Shown in pieces: positions 54,322-64,000 of a stretch of 64,000 nt of DNA (position 1 is its first letter; each line of letters opens with the position of its first letter). A program made the translations under genes and the position numbers. A model generated the notes under the pieces. It was not told the DNA's origin and did no database searches. It saw nothing but the letters and a program-made list of their open reading frames with translations. The stretch comes from Pandoraea thiooxydans. Its GTDB lineage: Bacteria; Pseudomonadota; Gammaproteobacteria; Burkholderiales; Burkholderiaceae. The stretch is taken from the NCBI RefSeq assembly GCF_001931675.1, contig NZ_CP014839.1, forward strand, positions 4,278,001 through 4,342,000, in the 5' to 3' direction.

Positions 54322-55119
54322 ATGGGACAGAAAATTCATCCGACTGGCTTCCGTCTGGCAGTCAGCCGTAATTGGGCCTCTCGTTGGTACGCGAACAATA
54401 CGCAGTTCGCGAAAATGCTGAAAGAGGATATCGGCGTTCGCGAGTTTCTGAAGAAGAAGCTGAAAAACGCGTCTGTTGGACGAGTGCTTATCGAGCGTCC
54501 TGCGCGTAATGCCCGTATCACGATTTTCAGTTCGCGTCCTGGTGTGGTCATCGGCAAGAAGGGCGAGGATATCGAAATCCTCAAGACCGAATTGCAAAAG
54601 CGCATGGGCGTGCCGGTGCACGTCAACATCGAGGAAATTCGCAAGCCTGAAATCGATGCACAGCTTATTGCGGATTCGATCGCGCAACAGTTGGAGCGCC
54701 GTATCATGTTCCGCCGCGCGATGAAGCGGGCCATGCAAAACGCGATGCGGCTCGGAGCGCAAGGTATCAAGATCATGAGTTCCGGTCGTTTGAACGGCAT
54801 CGAAATCGCGCGGACCGAATGGTATCGCGAGGGTCGCGTGCCGCTCCATACGTTGCGCGCCGACATCGACTACGCGACGTCCGAGGCGCAAACGACCTAT
54901 GGTGCGATCGGCATCAAGGTTTGGGTCTACAAGGGTGACACGCTGGGCCGCAACGATGCGCCTGTCGTGGAAGAACCCACGGAAGACAAACGTCCTCGTC
55001 GTAATGCGCGTCCCGGAGATCGTCGAGGCCGTGGCGGCCCTGATGATCGTGCGGGCGTCAAGCGCGTGCGCAAGGCGGGTGGCAAGCCCGCTGACAGCGA
55101 CGCCAAGGCTGGAGAATAA
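54322..55119 (+). CDS. rpsC: 30S ribosomal protein S3
   Basis: 265 residues. [18 protein letters not shown] and the KH domain [15 protein letters not shown] (mRNA entry helicase region) are typical. The C-terminus has a basic Arg/Gly-rich tail of about 45 residues ([15 protein letters not shown]), longer than in E. coli and usual for Burkholderiales. Confidence 0.97.
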   Translation: MGQKIHPTGFRLAVSRNWASRWYANNTQFAKMLKEDIGVREFLKKKLKNASVGRVLIERPARNARITIFSSRPGVVIGKKGEDIEILKTELQKRMGVPVHVNIEEIRKPEIDAQLIADSIAQQLERRIMFRRAMKRAMQNAMRLGAQGIKIMSSGRLNGIEIARTEWYREGRVPLHTLRADIDYATSEAQTTYGAIGIKVWVYKGDTLGRNDAPVVEEPTEDKRPRRNARPGDRRGRGGPDDRAGVKRVRKAGGKPADSDAKAGE

Positions 55120-55121
55120 AG

Positions 55122-55538
55122 ATGCTGCAACCGAAACGCAGAAAATATCGCAAAGAGCAAAAAGGCCGTAACACCGGTGTCGCGACGCGTGGCAATGCCG
55201 TGTCGTTTGGTGAGTATGGGCTGAAAGCGGTAGGGCGTGGCCGACTGACCGCTCGGCAAATCGAATCCGCTCGTCGGGCCATGACCCGTCACATCAAACG
55301 TGGTGGCCGTATCTGGATTCGTATTTTCCCGGATAAGCCGATTTCCCAAAAGCCCGCGGAAGTTCGTATGGGTAACGGCAAGGGCAATCCGGAATACTAT
55401 GTGGCTGAAATTCAGCCGGGTAAAATGCTGTACGAAATGGATGGCGTCAATGAAGAGTTGGCGCGTGAGGCGTTCCGCCTTGCAGCAGCTAAACTGCCCA
55501 TCGCCACCGTTTTCGTCGCTCGCCAGATCGGCGCCTGA
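55122..55538 (+). CDS. rplP: 50S ribosomal protein L16
   Basis: 138 residues near the A-site t[20 protein letters not shown] and [35 protein letters not shown]-type sequence are conserved. Starts 2 nt after rpsC. Confidence 0.97.
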   Translation: MLQPKRRKYRKEQKGRNTGVATRGNAVSFGEYGLKAVGRGRLTARQIESARRAMTRHIKRGGRIWIRIFPDKPISQKPAEVRMGNGKGNPEYYVAEIQPGKMLYEMDGVNEELAREAFRLAAAKLPIATVFVARQIGA

Positions 55539-55552
55539 GTGAGGGATTTGAA

Positions 55553-55747
55553 ATGAAAGCATCCGAACTACGTGATAAGGATTCTGCCGCTCTGAACAAG
55601 GAGCTGTCGGATCTGCTGAAAGCGCAATTCGGTCTGCGCATGCAATTGGCGACGCAGCAATTAAGCAACACCAGCCAATTGCAAAATGTGCGCCGAGATA
55701 TTGCGCGTGTGCGTACCGTGTTGAATGAGAAGGCGAACCAAAAATGA
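55553..55747 (+). CDS. rpmC: 50S ribosomal protein L29
   Basis: 64 residues, all-helical: [22 protein letters not shown] and the [11 protein letters not shown] ending. The last codons overlap the rpsQ start by 4 nt. Confidence 0.95.
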   Translation: MKASELRDKDSAALNKELSDLLKAQFGLRMQLATQQLSNTSQLQNVRRDIARVRTVLNEKANQK

Positions 55748-56016
55748 ACGATACCGCAAAGACCGCGCTGAAGCGCACCTTGGTTGGCAAGGTGGTGAGC
55801 AGCAAAATGGACAAGACGGTGACCGTGTTGGTGGAACGCCAGATGAAGCATCCGTTGTATGGCAAGTACGTCGTGCGCTCCAAGAAATACCACGCACATG
55901 ACGAGACGAATCAGTACAAGGAAGGCGACACCGTGGAAATCGAGGAAACTCGCCCCATTTCGCGGACGAAAGCGTGGACTGTTTCGCGCCTGCTTGAAAG
56001 TGCTCGCATCATCTGA
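55744..56016 (+). CDS. rpsQ: 30S ribosomal protein S17
   Basis: 90 residues, OB-fold. [31 protein letters not shown] and [19 protein letters not shown] are conserved. Last gene of the S10 operon. Confidence 0.97.
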   Translation: MNDTAKTALKRTLVGKVVSSKMDKTVTVLVERQMKHPLYGKYVVRSKKYHAHDETNQYKEGDTVEIEETRPISRTKAWTVSRLLESARII

Positions 56017-56032
56017 CGCGCCCTTTTAATGC

Positions 56033-56061
56033 TTGCAAGTCCGCGATCGTCGTTGTACAAT
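56033..56061 (+). promoter_or_regulatory. Promoter of the spc operon (rplN onward)
   Basis: TTGCAA (56033-56038), a 17-nt spacer and TACAAT (56056-56061) lie in the 230-nt rpsQ-rplN gap. An inverted repeat AAGTCCG (56037-56043) / CGGACTT (56064-56070) straddles the spacer and -10. Confidence 0.75.
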
Positions 56062-56246
56062 CACGGACTTTCCACCTTTTGGGTAGTTTTAACTGCTCAC
56101 TTCGTGGGGGTTGTTTGGCTTTCGGCCTGGCAGCCCAGTGAAAGAGATTCCTCTTGATCGATTCAACCCAAGCGACGCTGTGTAAGCGTTGACGGGGCCA
56201 AGACTGACCGGTGCAATGCACTGGATTAAGTTGGGAAGATAACACC

Positions 56247-56615
56247 ATGATTCAGACTGAAACCCGGCTCGATGTGGCCGACAATACCGGTGCTCGCGAA
56301 GTAATGTGTATCAAGGTATTGGGCGGCTCCAAGCGTCGCTATGCTGGTATTGGCGATGTCATTAAGGTCACCGTCAAGGATGCAGCCCCACGTGGCCGCG
56401 TCAAAAAGGGTGAAATTTATAACGCGGTTGTCGTGCGTACCGCCAAGGGTGTTCGCCGCCAGGACGGCTCGCTCGTCAAATTCGATGGCAACGCCGCCGT
56501 TTTGTTGAACAACAAGCTTGAGCCGATTGGCACTCGCATCTTCGGGCCGGTGACGCGTGAGTTGCGTACCGAGCGCTTTATGAAGATCGTGTCGTTGGCT
56601 CCTGAGGTTCTGTAA
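56247..56615 (+). CDS. rplN: 50S ribosomal protein L14
   Basis: 122 residues. [37 protein letters not shown] is the conserved N-terminus. GGGAAGATAACACC precedes ATG 56247. First gene of the spc operon. Confidence 0.97.
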   Translation: MIQTETRLDVADNTGAREVMCIKVLGGSKRRYAGIGDVIKVTVKDAAPRGRVKKGEIYNAVVVRTAKGVRRQDGSLVKFDGNAAVLLNNKLEPIGTRIFGPVTRELRTERFMKIVSLAPEVL

Positions 56616-56624
56616 GGGGTCGCC

Positions 56625-56933
56625 ATGAATAAGATTCGTAAAGGTGACGTGGTCATCGTTTTGGCCGGCAAAGACAAAAGCAAGCGTGGCACCGTTCTGA
56701 GCGTCGACGGGGATCGTTTGGTTGTTGAAGGCATTAATCTGGTCAAGAAGCATGTCAAGCCGAACCCGATGAAAGGTACGACGGGTGGTGTTGTTGACAA
56801 GGCGATGCCGCTGCATATTTCGAACGTTGCGTTGGTGGATGCCAACGGCAAGCCCTCGCGCGTTGGGATCAAGGTCGAAGGTGGCGAGAAGGTGCGCTTC
56901 CTCAAGACGACCGGCGCGGTCGTCGGTGCCTAG
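56625..56933 (+). CDS. rplX: 50S ribosomal protein L24
   Basis: 102 residues, assembly initiator with a KOW motif ([23 protein letters not shown], residues 4-26). GGGGTC precedes ATG 56625. Confidence 0.97.
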   Translation: MNKIRKGDVVIVLAGKDKSKRGTVLSVDGDRLVVEGINLVKKHVKPNPMKGTTGGVVDKAMPLHISNVALVDANGKPSRVGIKVEGGEKVRFLKTTGAVVGA

Positions 56934-56951
56934 GCGCAAGGAGTATAACGA

Positions 56952-57491
56952 ATGACTCGTTTGCAAGAGATCTACAAAGACAAGATCGTCGCTGAGCTGG
57001 TGAGCCGGTTCGGCTACAAGTCGATCATGGAAGTGCCGCGCATTACCAAGATCACTCTCAACATGGGCTTGGGCGAGGCGGTTGCCGACAAAAAGATCAT
57101 CGAGAACGCTACCGGTGATCTGACCAAAATCGCTGGCCAGAAGCCGGTTGTGACCAAGGCCCGCAAGGCAATCGCGGGGTTCAAGATTCGTCAAGGTTAT
57201 CCCATCGGCTGTATGGTGACTTTGCGTGGTCAGCGCATGTACGAATTCCTGGATCGTTTCATCACGGTCTCGCTGCCGCGGGTGCGTGATTTCCGCGGTA
57301 TTTCCGGGCGCGCGTTTGATGGTCGCGGTAACTATAACATCGGGGTGAAAGAGCAGATTATTTTCCCCGAGATTGAGTACGACAAAATTGATGCCCTGCG
57401 TGGTCTGAATATCAGCATTACCACGACAGCAAAAACCGACGAAGAGGCCAAGGCGCTTCTGTCGGCATTTAAATTTCCGTTCAGAAACTGA
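56952..57491 (+). CDS. rplE: 50S ribosomal protein L5
   Basis: 179 residues, binds 5S r[26 protein letters not shown] and [23 protein letters not shown] are typical. CAAGGAG lies upstream of ATG 56952. Confidence 0.97.
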   Translation: MTRLQEIYKDKIVAELVSRFGYKSIMEVPRITKITLNMGLGEAVADKKIIENATGDLTKIAGQKPVVTKARKAIAGFKIRQGYPIGCMVTLRGQRMYEFLDRFITVSLPRVRDFRGISGRAFDGRGNYNIGVKEQIIFPEIEYDKIDALRGLNISITTTAKTDEEAKALLSAFKFPFRN

Positions 57492-57498
57492 GGTTATC

Positions 57499-57804
57499 GT
57501 GGCTAAACTGGCACTGATCGAACGCGAGAAGAAGCGCGCCCGTTTGGCGCAGAAGTATTCTGCCAAGCGCGCCGCCCTCAAGGCAATCATCGAAGATACC
57601 AGCAAGTCGGAAGAAGAGCGTTACGCAGCGCGTCTGGAAATCCAGCAGTTGCCGCGAAACGCCAATCCTACTCGGCAACGCAATCGTTGCGATTTGACTG
57701 GCCGTCCGCGCGGAACTTTCCGCAAATTCGGTCTGGCACGTAACAAGATCCGTGAAATTGCCTTCAGGGGCGAAATTCCGGGTGTCACCAAAGCAAGCTG
57801 GTAA
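57499..57804 (+). CDS. rpsN: 30S ribosomal protein S14
   Basis: 101 residues, the long zinc-free form: only one Cys in [21 protein letters not shown], no CxxC pairs. It starts at GTG 57499 with TGAGG upstream, 7 nt after the rplE stop. Confidence 0.96.
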   Translation: MAKLALIEREKKRARLAQKYSAKRAALKAIIEDTSKSEEERYAARLEIQQLPRNANPTRQRNRCDLTGRPRGTFRKFGLARNKIREIAFRGEIPGVTKASW

Positions 57805-57817
57805 TAGGAGAAGCAAT

Positions 57818-58213
57818 ATGAGTATGAGTGATCCTATCGCCGACATGCTGACCCGCATTCGCAATGCCCAGGCGGTTGAGAAAGTGTCGGTGGCAATGCC
57901 TTCCTCGAAATTGAAGGTGTCGATCGCAAAGGTGTTGAAGGACGAAGGTTATATCGACGACTACGCGGTGAAAGAAGACGGCGCGAAGCTCGAGCTTAGC
58001 ATTTCGCTCAAGTATTACGCCGGACGCCCTGTGATCGAGCGTTTGGAAAGAGTTTCCCGGCCTGGATTGCGCGTGTATAAGAATCGCAATGACATTCCCC
58101 AGGTCATGAATGGGCTGGGTGTTGCAATTGTGTCGACCCCGAAAGGCGTGATGACCGATCGCAAAGCGCGCGCCACCGGCGTGGGCGGCGAAGTCATCTG
58201 CTACGTCGCGTAA
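57818..58213 (+). CDS. rpsH: 30S ribosomal protein S8
   Basis: 131 residues. [14 protein letters not shown] and the C-terminal [26 protein letters not shown] are conserved. TAGGAG precedes ATG 57818. In E. coli S8 represses the spc operon at rplE. Confidence 0.97.
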   Translation: MSMSDPIADMLTRIRNAQAVEKVSVAMPSSKLKVSIAKVLKDEGYIDDYAVKEDGAKLELSISLKYYAGRPVIERLERVSRPGLRVYKNRNDIPQVMNGLGVAIVSTPKGVMTDRKARATGVGGEVICYVA

Positions 58214-58235
58214 TTGCCCGTTAGGAGAGTGAAGC

Positions 58236-58769
58236 ATGTCTCGTGTAGGTAAAAGTCCTATCGTTCTCCCAAAGGGCGCTGAAGTCACCCTCGGAGAGGG
58301 CGTATTGACGGTCAGAGGTCCGCTGGGCACGTTGGCTCAAGCTGTTCATGGCTTGGTCCGCGTGAAGAACGAAAACGGTTCGTTGGTGTTTGAGCCTGCG
58401 GACGACGGTCGTGAAGCGAATGCCCTTTCTGGAACCATGCGCGCTTTGGTGGCCAATATGGTCAAGGGTGTGACCCAGGGTTTCGAGAAGAAACTTAACC
58501 TGGTTGGCGTGGGTTATCGCGCGCAAGCTCAGGGCAATGCGCTGAAATTGCAGTTGGGGTTTTCTCACGACGTGATCCATGCGATGCCCGAAGGCGTCAA
58601 AGCTGAGACTCCGTCGCAAACCGAGATCATCATCAAGGGCGTTGATAAGCAGCGCGTCGGTCAGGTTGCTGCGGAAGTGCGCGGCTACCGGCCTCCCGAG
58701 CCCTATAAGGGCAAGGGCGTGCGCTATGCCGATGAGGTGGTGATCCTCAAGGAAACCAAGAAGAAGTGA
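58236..58769 (+). CDS. rplF: 50S ribosomal protein L6
   Basis: 177 residues with two repeated L6 domains. [16 protein letters not shown] and the C-terminal [18 protein letters not shown] are typical. TTAGGAG precedes ATG 58236. Confidence 0.97.
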   Translation: MSRVGKSPIVLPKGAEVTLGEGVLTVRGPLGTLAQAVHGLVRVKNENGSLVFEPADDGREANALSGTMRALVANMVKGVTQGFEKKLNLVGVGYRAQAQGNALKLQLGFSHDVIHAMPEGVKAETPSQTEIIIKGVDKQRVGQVAAEVRGYRPPEPYKGKGVRYADEVVILKETKKK

Positions 58770-58780
58770 AGGGTGCAACC

Positions 58781-59146
58781 ATGGACAAGAAACAAGCTCG
58801 TTCGCGCCGTGCTCGCCAGACTCGTATCAAGTTGGCAGAGCTCAAGGTGCATCGTCTCTCAGTGCATCGCACCAACTTGCACATTTACGCACAGGTGTTT
58901 TCGCCTTGCGGCACAAAAGTGCTGGCGAGCGCATCGACCGCGGAACTGGATGTGCGCAAAGAGCTGGCAGGCAAAGAGGGCAAGGGTGGCAATGTCGCCG
59001 CGGCCGAATTGATCGGACGTCGTATCGCCGAAAAAGCGAAAGCCGCTGGCGTGGAAAGCGTTGCTTTCGATCGATCCGGCTTTCGCTATCACGGTCGAGT
59101 GAAGGCGCTTGCTGACGCCGCGCGCAGTGCCGGCCTCAAGTTTTAA
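58781..59146 (+). CDS. rplR: 50S ribosomal protein L18
   Basis: 121 residues, binds 5S rRNA with L5. [29 protein letters not shown] and [26 protein letters not shown] are typical. I prefer ATG 58781 ([13 protein letters not shown]) with GAAGGG upstream over an in-frame Met overlapping rplF. Confidence 0.96.
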   Translation: MDKKQARSRRARQTRIKLAELKVHRLSVHRTNLHIYAQVFSPCGTKVLASASTAELDVRKELAGKEGKGGNVAAAELIGRRIAEKAKAAGVESVAFDRSGFRYHGRVKALADAARSAGLKF

Positions 59147-59159
59147 GTAAGGATTCGTC

Positions 59160-59678
59160 ATGGCAAAGATGCAAGCGAAAGTTCAGGCTGACGAACGTGA
59201 TGACGGCCTTCGCGAGAAAATGATCTCGGTCAATCGTGTGACCAAGGTGGTGAAAGGTGGCCGAATTCTCGGTTTCGCCGCACTCACCGTGGTTGGCGAC
59301 GGCGACGGGCGTATTGGCATGGGCAAGGGCAAGGCGAAGGAAGTTCCTGTTGCCGTGCAAAAGGCGATGGAACAAGCTCGCCGCAACATGTTCAAGGTGC
59401 CTTTGAAGAACGGTACGTTACAGCACGAAATCAGCGGACGTCACGGCGCCTCTAAGGTGCTGTTGGCTCCGGCCAAGGACGGTACGGGGGTTATCGCCGG
59501 CGGTCCGATGCGGGCTGTTTTCGATGTGATGGGTGTTACGAACGTGGTGGCCAAGAGCTTTGGTTCGACCAATCCCTACAACTTGGTCCGCGCGACGCTT
59601 GATGGTTTGAGCAAGCAGTCAACGCCGTCTGACATTGCCGCAAAGCGCGGTAAGTCGGTCGAAGACATTTTGGGCTAA
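59160..59678 (+). CDS. rpsE: 30S ribosomal protein S5
   Basis: 172 residues, accuracy protein. [55 protein letters not shown] is the conserved core with the spectinomycin loop VVKGGR wild type. TAAGGATTC precedes the ATG. Confidence 0.97.
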   Translation: MAKMQAKVQADERDDGLREKMISVNRVTKVVKGGRILGFAALTVVGDGDGRIGMGKGKAKEVPVAVQKAMEQARRNMFKVPLKNGTLQHEISGRHGASKVLLAPAKDGTGVIAGGPMRAVFDVMGVTNVVAKSFGSTNPYNLVRATLDGLSKQSTPSDIAAKRGKSVEDILG

Positions 59679-59692
59679 ACCGGGTGGGCACC

Positions 59693-59875
59693 ATGTCGCA
59701 AAATACCATCAAAGTACAATTGATCCGAAGCCTTATCGGTACCCGCGAGTCGCATCGCGCTACGGTCCGTGGCCTGGGTCTGCGCCGCCTCAATTCAATC
59801 AGCGAGTTGCAGGATACGCCTGCTGTGCGAGGCATGATCAACAAGGTGTCGTACCTGGTGAAGGTCGTTGGCTGA
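59693..59875 (+). CDS. rpmD: 50S ribosomal protein L30
   Basis: 60 residues. [28 protein letters not shown] and [12 protein letters not shown] are typical. I chose ATG 59693 (MSQNTIK) because it gives the usual length; GGGTGGGCACC lies upstream, and an in-frame GTG 9 nt earlier is less likely. Confidence 0.95.
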   Translation: MSQNTIKVQLIRSLIGTRESHRATVRGLGLRRLNSISELQDTPAVRGMINKVSYLVKVVG

Positions 59876-59897
59876 CCCACTGGGGAGCGAGGGTAAT

Positions 59898-60332
59898 ATG
59901 GAATTGAATTCGTTGAAGCCAGCTGAGGGTGCCAAGCACGCGAAACGGCGAGTTGGCCGGGGCATCGGGTCGGGGCTCGGTAAAACCGCGGGTCGCGGGC
60001 ACAAAGGGCAAAAATCCCGCGCTGGCGGCTTCCACAAAGTTGGATTCGAGGGTGGGCAAATGCCGTTGCAACGGCGGTTGCCGAAGCGTGGTTTTACGTC
60101 GTTGACGCGCGCTTTCGTTGGCGAGGTGCGGCTCTCCGATATCCAGAAGTTGCCTGTCGATGAGATCGATCTGTTGGTTCTCAAGCAAGCGGGAATTGTC
60201 GGCGAACTTTGTCAAAGCGCGAAGGTGGTTGCTTCTGGCGAATTGACGCGCAAGGTCTCGTTAAAAGGTTTGGGGGCGACGAAAGGTGCGCGAGCAGCGA
60301 TTGAAGCGGCTGGCGGATCGATTGCGGCTTAA
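59898..60332 (+). CDS. rplO: 50S ribosomal protein L15
   Basis: 144 residues. [41 protein letters not shown] is the glycine-rich extended N-terminus. GAGGG precedes ATG 59898, so an earlier in-frame ATG inside rpmD is rejected. Confidence 0.97.
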   Translation: MELNSLKPAEGAKHAKRRVGRGIGSGLGKTAGRGHKGQKSRAGGFHKVGFEGGQMPLQRRLPKRGFTSLTRAFVGEVRLSDIQKLPVDEIDLLVLKQAGIVGELCQSAKVVASGELTRKVSLKGLGATKGARAAIEAAGGSIAA

Positions 60333-60358
60333 CTGTATAGGTTTATACGGAGCCATCC

Positions 60359-61696
60359 TTGGCCAAGACTTCTAACCAAGCGAAAGGTAGCACTCAGGGT
60401 CCGAAATATACGGATTTGCGTCGGCGGCTGATATTTTTGCTGCTGGCGCTGACGGTCTATCGTATCGGTGCGCACATTCCCGTGCCCGGTATCGATCCGG
60501 ACCAATTGGCGCAGCTCTTTCAGCGGCAACAAGGCGGCATCCTGGGCATGTTCAACATGTTCTCCGGTGGTGCCTTGTCCCGTTTCACGATCTTCGCGCT
60601 GGGGATCATGCCGTATATTTCGGCGTCGATCATCATGCAGCTGCTGGCGATGGTCTCTCCGCAGTTGGAGGCGCTCCGTAAAGAAGGCCAGGCAGGGCAG
60701 CGCAAGATTACGCAGTACACGCGTTACTTCACGGTGGGTCTCGCCCTGTTTCAGGCGCTTGCGATAGCGGTTACGCTCGAGAGTCAGCCGGGACTGGTTG
60801 TCGATCCGGGCCTGATGTTCCGCCTGACGACGGTGATTACGCTGGTGACGGGGACAATGTTCCTGATGTGGTTGGGTGAGCAGATTACCGAGCGCGGCTT
60901 GGGTAATGGGATTTCGCTGATTATCTTCGCCGGTATCGCAGCCGGGTTGCCGAACGCCATCGGTGGTTTGTTTGAATTGGTCCGCACGGGCTCCATCGGC
61001 ATCTTCTCGGCTATCGTCATCTGCGTGCTCGTCGTTGCGGTGACCTATTTCGTGGTGTTCGTCGAGCGGGGTCAGCGCAAAATTCTGGTCAACTACGCGA
61101 AGCGGCAGGTTGGAAACAAGTTGTACGGTGGTCAGGCATCGCATTTGCCACTTAAGCTGAACATGGCCGGGGTGATTCCCCCGATTTTCGCCTCGTCGAT
61201 CATTCTGTTTCCTGCGACGATCGCGAACTGGTTCAGTGCGAGCGGAAGCATGCGTTGGCTCAAGGATGTGGCCAGCAAATTGTCGCCCGGGCAGCCGATT
61301 TACGTGATGCTTTACGCCTTGGCGATTGTGTTTTTCTGTTTTTTCTACACTGCGTTGGTTTTCAACAGCAAGGAAACAGCAGATAACCTGAAGAAAAGCG
61401 GCGCATTTGTTCCTGGCATTCGCCCCGGTGACCAAACGGCAAGGTATATCGACAAGATTTTGACTCGGCTTACGCTCGCTGGTGCCTTGTACGTTGTCCT
61501 GGTTTGTTTGCTGCCCGAGTTTCTTGTGCTGCGGTGGAATGTGCCGTTTTATTTTGGTGGCACCTCGCTGCTGATTATCGTTGTCGTGACAATGGATTTC
61601 ATGGCGCAAGTGCAGTCTTATGTGATGTCGCAACAATATGAATCTCTGCTCCGGAAGGCGAACTTCAAGGGCGGTGGCAATATGACGCTTCGGTAA
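60359..61696 (+). CDS. secY: Preprotein translocase subunit SecY
   Basis: A 445-residue, ten-helix channel of the Sec translocase. [21 protein letters not shown], the plug region [34 protein letters not shown] and [18 protein letters not shown]-type [14 protein letters not shown] are conserved. The start is TTG 60359 with CGGAG upstream, a rare start that could limit synthesis. Partner secE is at 33904. Confidence 0.97.
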   Translation: MAKTSNQAKGSTQGPKYTDLRRRLIFLLLALTVYRIGAHIPVPGIDPDQLAQLFQRQQGGILGMFNMFSGGALSRFTIFALGIMPYISASIIMQLLAMVSPQLEALRKEGQAGQRKITQYTRYFTVGLALFQALAIAVTLESQPGLVVDPGLMFRLTTVITLVTGTMFLMWLGEQITERGLGNGISLIIFAGIAAGLPNAIGGLFELVRTGSIGIFSAIVICVLVVAVTYFVVFVERGQRKILVNYAKRQVGNKLYGGQASHLPLKLNMAGVIPPIFASSIILFPATIANWFSASGSMRWLKDVASKLSPGQPIYVMLYALAIVFFCFFYTALVFNSKETADNLKKSGAFVPGIRPGDQTARYIDKILTRLTLAGALYVVLVCLLPEFLVLRWNVPFYFGGTSLLIIVVVTMDFMAQVQSYVMSQQYESLLRKANFKGGGNMTLR

Positions 61697-61704
61697 GCAT
61701 AAGC

Positions 61705-61923
61705 ATGGCGAAAGACGACGTAATTCAGATGCAGGGCGAGGTTGTGGAGAACCTGCCCAACGCCACGTTCCGGGTCAAACTGGAAAATGGCCACGTAGTA
61801 CTCGGGCATATTTCCGGCAAAATGCGCATGCACTACATTCGCATTTTGCCGGGTGATAAAGTCACGGTGGAATTAACGCCCTACGATCTTTCGCGGGCGC
61901 GGATCGTGTTCAGGGCGCGGTGA
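61705..61923 (+). CDS. infA: Translation initiation factor IF-1
   Basis: A 72-residue OB-fold protein: [53 protein letters not shown]. It starts 8 nt after the secY stop. No strong ribosome site is seen beyond GGTAAG. Confidence 0.96.
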   Translation: MAKDDVIQMQGEVVENLPNATFRVKLENGHVVLGHISGKMRMHYIRILPGDKVTVELTPYDLSRARIVFRAR

Positions 61924-61941
61924 TTAAGAGAGGGAATCGTC

Positions 61942-62058
61942 ATGAAAGTGTTGGCATCAGTTAAGCGCATTTGCCGCAACTGCAAAATCGTCAAACGCAA
62001 TGGTGTGGTGCGGGTGATCTGCAGTTCGGACCCGCGCCATAAGCAGCGTCAGGGTTGA
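61942..62058 (+). CDS. rpmJ: 50S ribosomal protein L36
   Basis: A 38-residue protein, [20 protein letters not shown] followed by [18 protein letters not shown]. The zinc ribbon ligands Cys11, Cys14, Cys27 and His33 are all present, so this is the zinc-binding form. AGAGGGAATC precedes ATG 61942. Short genes like this are easily missed. Confidence 0.97.
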   Translation: MKVLASVKRICRNCKIVKRNGVVRVICSSDPRHKQRQG

Positions 62059-62092
62059 CCGCATTTAACGCTATATAGTTGGGGAATTACGA

Positions 62093-62458
62093 ATGGCTCG
62101 TATCGCAGGGGTGAACATCCCAAACCACCAGCATACCGAAATCGGTCTGACCGCTATTTACGGTGTTGGTCGTACGCGTGCTCGTCAGATTTGTGACGCG
62201 GCAGGCGTGGCGTATTCAAAGAAGGTTAAAGACCTTGACGACGGTGATCTCGAGAAGCTGCGTGAGCAAGTGGGTCTGCTCACCGTGGAAGGTGATCTTC
62301 GCCGTGAGGTAACGATGAGCATCAAGCGCCTGATGGATCTGGGGTGCTATCGTGGTGTGCGTCATCGTAAGGGCTTACCCGTCCGCGGACAGCGTACGCG
62401 CACCAATGCGCGCACGCGCAAGGGTCCGCGTAAGGCCGGCGTTTCGTTGAAGAAGTAA
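62093..62458 (+). CDS. rpsM: 30S ribosomal protein S13
   Basis: 121 residues. [30 protein letters not shown] and [22 protein letters not shown]-type ending ([26 protein letters not shown]) are typical. First gene of the alpha operon. Confidence 0.97.
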   Translation: MARIAGVNIPNHQHTEIGLTAIYGVGRTRARQICDAAGVAYSKKVKDLDDGDLEKLREQVGLLTVEGDLRREVTMSIKRLMDLGCYRGVRHRKGLPVRGQRTRTNARTRKGPRKAGVSLKK

Positions 62459-62482
62459 CGTTGAAGAGACACAGGAACAGGA

Positions 62483-62887
62483 ATGGCTAAAGCACCTAAC
62501 AATGCTGCATCGCAGCGCGTGCGCAAGAAAGTCAAAAAGAACGTGGCCGAGGGTGTAGTCCACGTGCACGCGTCGTTTAATAACACGATCATTACCATTA
62601 CTGACCGGCAAGGTAATGCATTGGCATGGGCGACGTCTGGTGGCCAAGGCTTTAAAGGATCGCGCAAGTCCACCCCATTTGCGGCTCAGGTTGCGGCTGA
62701 ATCGGCTGGTCGGGTGGCGCTTGAGTATGGCGTCAAAAACCTTGAAGTGCGTATCAAGGGCCCAGGTCCAGGACGCGAGTCTGCTGTGCGGGCGTTGAAC
62801 GCGCTTGGCATCAAGATTACCGCGATCTCGGACGTGACTCCGGTCCCGCATAATGGCTGCCGTCCGCCGAAACGCCGCCGTATCTGA
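62483..62887 (+). CDS. rpsK: 30S ribosomal protein S11
   Basis: 134 residues. [46 protein letters not shown] and the C-terminal [18 protein letters not shown] are conserved; the Asn-Gly near the end is the isoaspartate site in E. coli. Confidence 0.97.
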   Translation: MAKAPNNAASQRVRKKVKKNVAEGVVHVHASFNNTIITITDRQGNALAWATSGGQGFKGSRKSTPFAAQVAAESAGRVALEYGVKNLEVRIKGPGPGRESAVRALNALGIKITAISDVTPVPHNGCRPPKRRRI

Positions 62888-62971
62888 GTTCTGTTAAAAT
62901 ACTCGGCTGCGTTAAGTTTTTACCGTCTTCACCCATAAGCCCACCGTCTGACGCTTTTGCGAGCAGACTAG

Positions 62972-63006
62972 CGCAGCGGATTTATCCGCTGCGTGAGTTT
63001 TTTTAA
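62972..63006 (+). terminator. Terminator-like hairpin directly upstream of rpsD
   Basis: A 9-bp perfect stem CGCAGCGGA / TCCGCTGCG with the 4-nt loop TTTA is followed by TGAG and a run of seven T (62998-63004). The rpsD ribosome site AAGGA starts right after the T-run. Confidence 0.75.
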
Positions 63007-63015
63007 GGAACTGCC

Positions 63016-63639
63016 GTGGCACGTTACACAGGCCCCAAAGCCAAACTCTCGCGTCGCGAGGGAACTGACCTATTTTTGAAGAGCGCCCGCCGCTCGCTGT
63101 CCGATAAGTGCAAGCTTGACAGCAAACCTGGCCAACATGGGCGCACCTCTGGCGCTCGTACGTCGGATTACGGGAACCAGTTGCGCGAAAAGCAGAAGGT
63201 CAAGCGCATTTATGGCGTGCTGGAGCGTCAATTCCGCCGCTATTTCGCAGCCGCTGAGCGTCGCCGCGGAAACACGGGCGAGAATTTGCTGCAATTGCTG
63301 GAGTCGCGTCTCGACACCGTTGTCTACCGGATGGGGTTTGGCTCCACCCGCGCTGAGGCACGCCAATTGGTCGGGCACAAAGCTATTACTATCAACGGCC
63401 AGGTCGCCAACATCCCATCGATGCAGATCAAGGCTGGCGATGTTGTGGCGGTGCGGGAGAAGGCGCGCAAGCAAACGCGTATTCAGGAAGCTCTGTCGCT
63501 TGCCGAACAGATCGGTTTTCCGATTTGGGTGTCGGTCGACGCAAAGAAAATGGAAGGTACCTTTAAGCAATTGCCGGAACGCAGCGATATCGCAGGCGAT
63601 ATCAATGAAAGCCTGATTGTCGAGTTGTACTCGCGTTAA
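63016..63639 (+). CDS. rpsD: 30S ribosomal protein S4
   Basis: 207 residues. [25 protein letters not shown] starts it; the S4 RNA-binding domain with [35 protein letters not shown] lies at about 95-130. It starts at GTG 63016 behind AAGGAA. S4 is the autoregulator of the alpha operon in E. coli, of interest given the hairpin just upstream. Confidence 0.97.
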   Translation: MARYTGPKAKLSRREGTDLFLKSARRSLSDKCKLDSKPGQHGRTSGARTSDYGNQLREKQKVKRIYGVLERQFRRYFAAAERRRGNTGENLLQLLESRLDTVVYRMGFGSTRAEARQLVGHKAITINGQVANIPSMQIKAGDVVAVREKARKQTRIQEALSLAEQIGFPIWVSVDAKKMEGTFKQLPERSDIAGDINESLIVELYSR

Positions 63640-63741
63640 TCGAGCGCCGGCGCGCCTGTTTGGCGCGCCTTGCGCTTCGTGCAGGTTGTCAGCCGTCAGC
63701 CTTATCGGTGTAACGAGCCGAGGGTATTGAAAAGGAAACCT

Positions 63742-64000
63742 ATGCAAACCAGTTTGTTGAAACCCAAGATCATTGCGGTTGAGCCGATCGGTGAACATCA
63801 CGCCAAAGTCGTGATGGAACCGTTCGAACGCGGTTACGGCCACACCTTGGGGAACGCGTTGCGCCGCGTGCTGTTGTCATCGATGGTCGGTTATGCCCCT
63901 ACCGAGGTCACGATCGCCGGTGTGGTGCATGAATACTCCACCATCGACGGTGTGCAAGAGGATGTAGTCAATTTCCTGTTGAACCTTAAGGGTGCGGTAT
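63742..64000 (+). CDS. rpoA: DNA-directed RNA polymerase subunit alpha, 3' truncated by the window
   Basis: First 86 codons: [20 protein letters not shown], then [23 protein letters not shown], the dimerisation signature of the alpha N-terminal domain. AAAAGGAAACC precedes ATG 63742. The rest lies beyond the window edge. Confidence 0.97.
   Translation, partial: MQTSLLKPKIIAVEPIGEHHAKVVMEPFERGYGHTLGNALRRVLLSSMVGYAPTEVTIAGVVHEYSTIDGVQEDVVNFLLNLKGAV

Overview
The window is a GC-rich chromosomal segment of a betaproteobacterium, most likely Burkholderiaceae (Burkholderia/Pandoraea-like). This rests on the 16S rRNA, the paaABCDE–DUF1835–TetR gene order, the penta-MxKDx protein, and the rrn–tRNA–tuf–secE–nusG–rpl–rpoBC–str–S10–spc–alpha super-cluster. 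No database search was possible, so the genus is an inference.

Left part (1–26.1 kb), metabolic and accessory genes on both strands. It opens with the 3' end of a molybdopterin oxidoreductase gene and a small Met/Lys-rich periplasmic protein. A YggT membrane protein, a RutG-like uracil permease and the RhlE helicase follow. Next come a gamma-class carbonic anhydrase coupled to a NifM/SurA-like prolyl isomerase, and a fluoride-response operon (fluoride riboswitch, crcB, DUF190 gene). Then mobB, pyrE, an aromatic-acid type MFS transporter, the two-domain malic enzyme maeB, and a 1183-residue single-chain indolepyruvate ferredoxin oxidoreductase. Tyrosine catabolism is represented by hpd, divergent from an Lrp/AsnC regulator. 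A GNAT acetyltransferase, a metallo-beta-lactamase-fold protein with an altered metal motif, and the phenylacetyl-CoA epoxidase operon paaABCDE end this part. A DUF1835 gene and a PaaR-type TetR gene lie downstream of paaE. Theme: aromatic and amino-acid catabolism feeding CoA thioesters to central carbon metabolism (hpd, ior, paa, maeB).

Right part (26.2–64 kb), expression machinery, all on the + strand. A complete rrn operon (two promoters, boxA, 16S, tRNA-Ile, tRNA-Ala, 23S, 5S, terminator) is followed by tRNA-Tyr, tRNA-Gly and tRNA-Thr, tuf, tRNA-Trp, secE-nusG, rplKAJL, rpoBC, rpsL-rpsG-fusA-tuf, then the S10, spc and alpha operons up to the first 86 codons of rpoA. The two tuf genes appear identical.

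Regulatory DNA readable by eye includes a fluoride riboswitch, a perfect 14-bp TetR palindrome over a strong paaA promoter, an L10 leader, several near-consensus sigma70 promoters and many bidirectional terminators. I see no mobile element, CRISPR array, prophage or defence island, and I do not claim a wholly new system. The most rewarding loci are the fluoride unit, the PaaR operator, the apparent mosaic in fusA, poly-G tracts in the rrn and tRNA/tuf promoters, and a terminator-like hairpin directly before rpsD.
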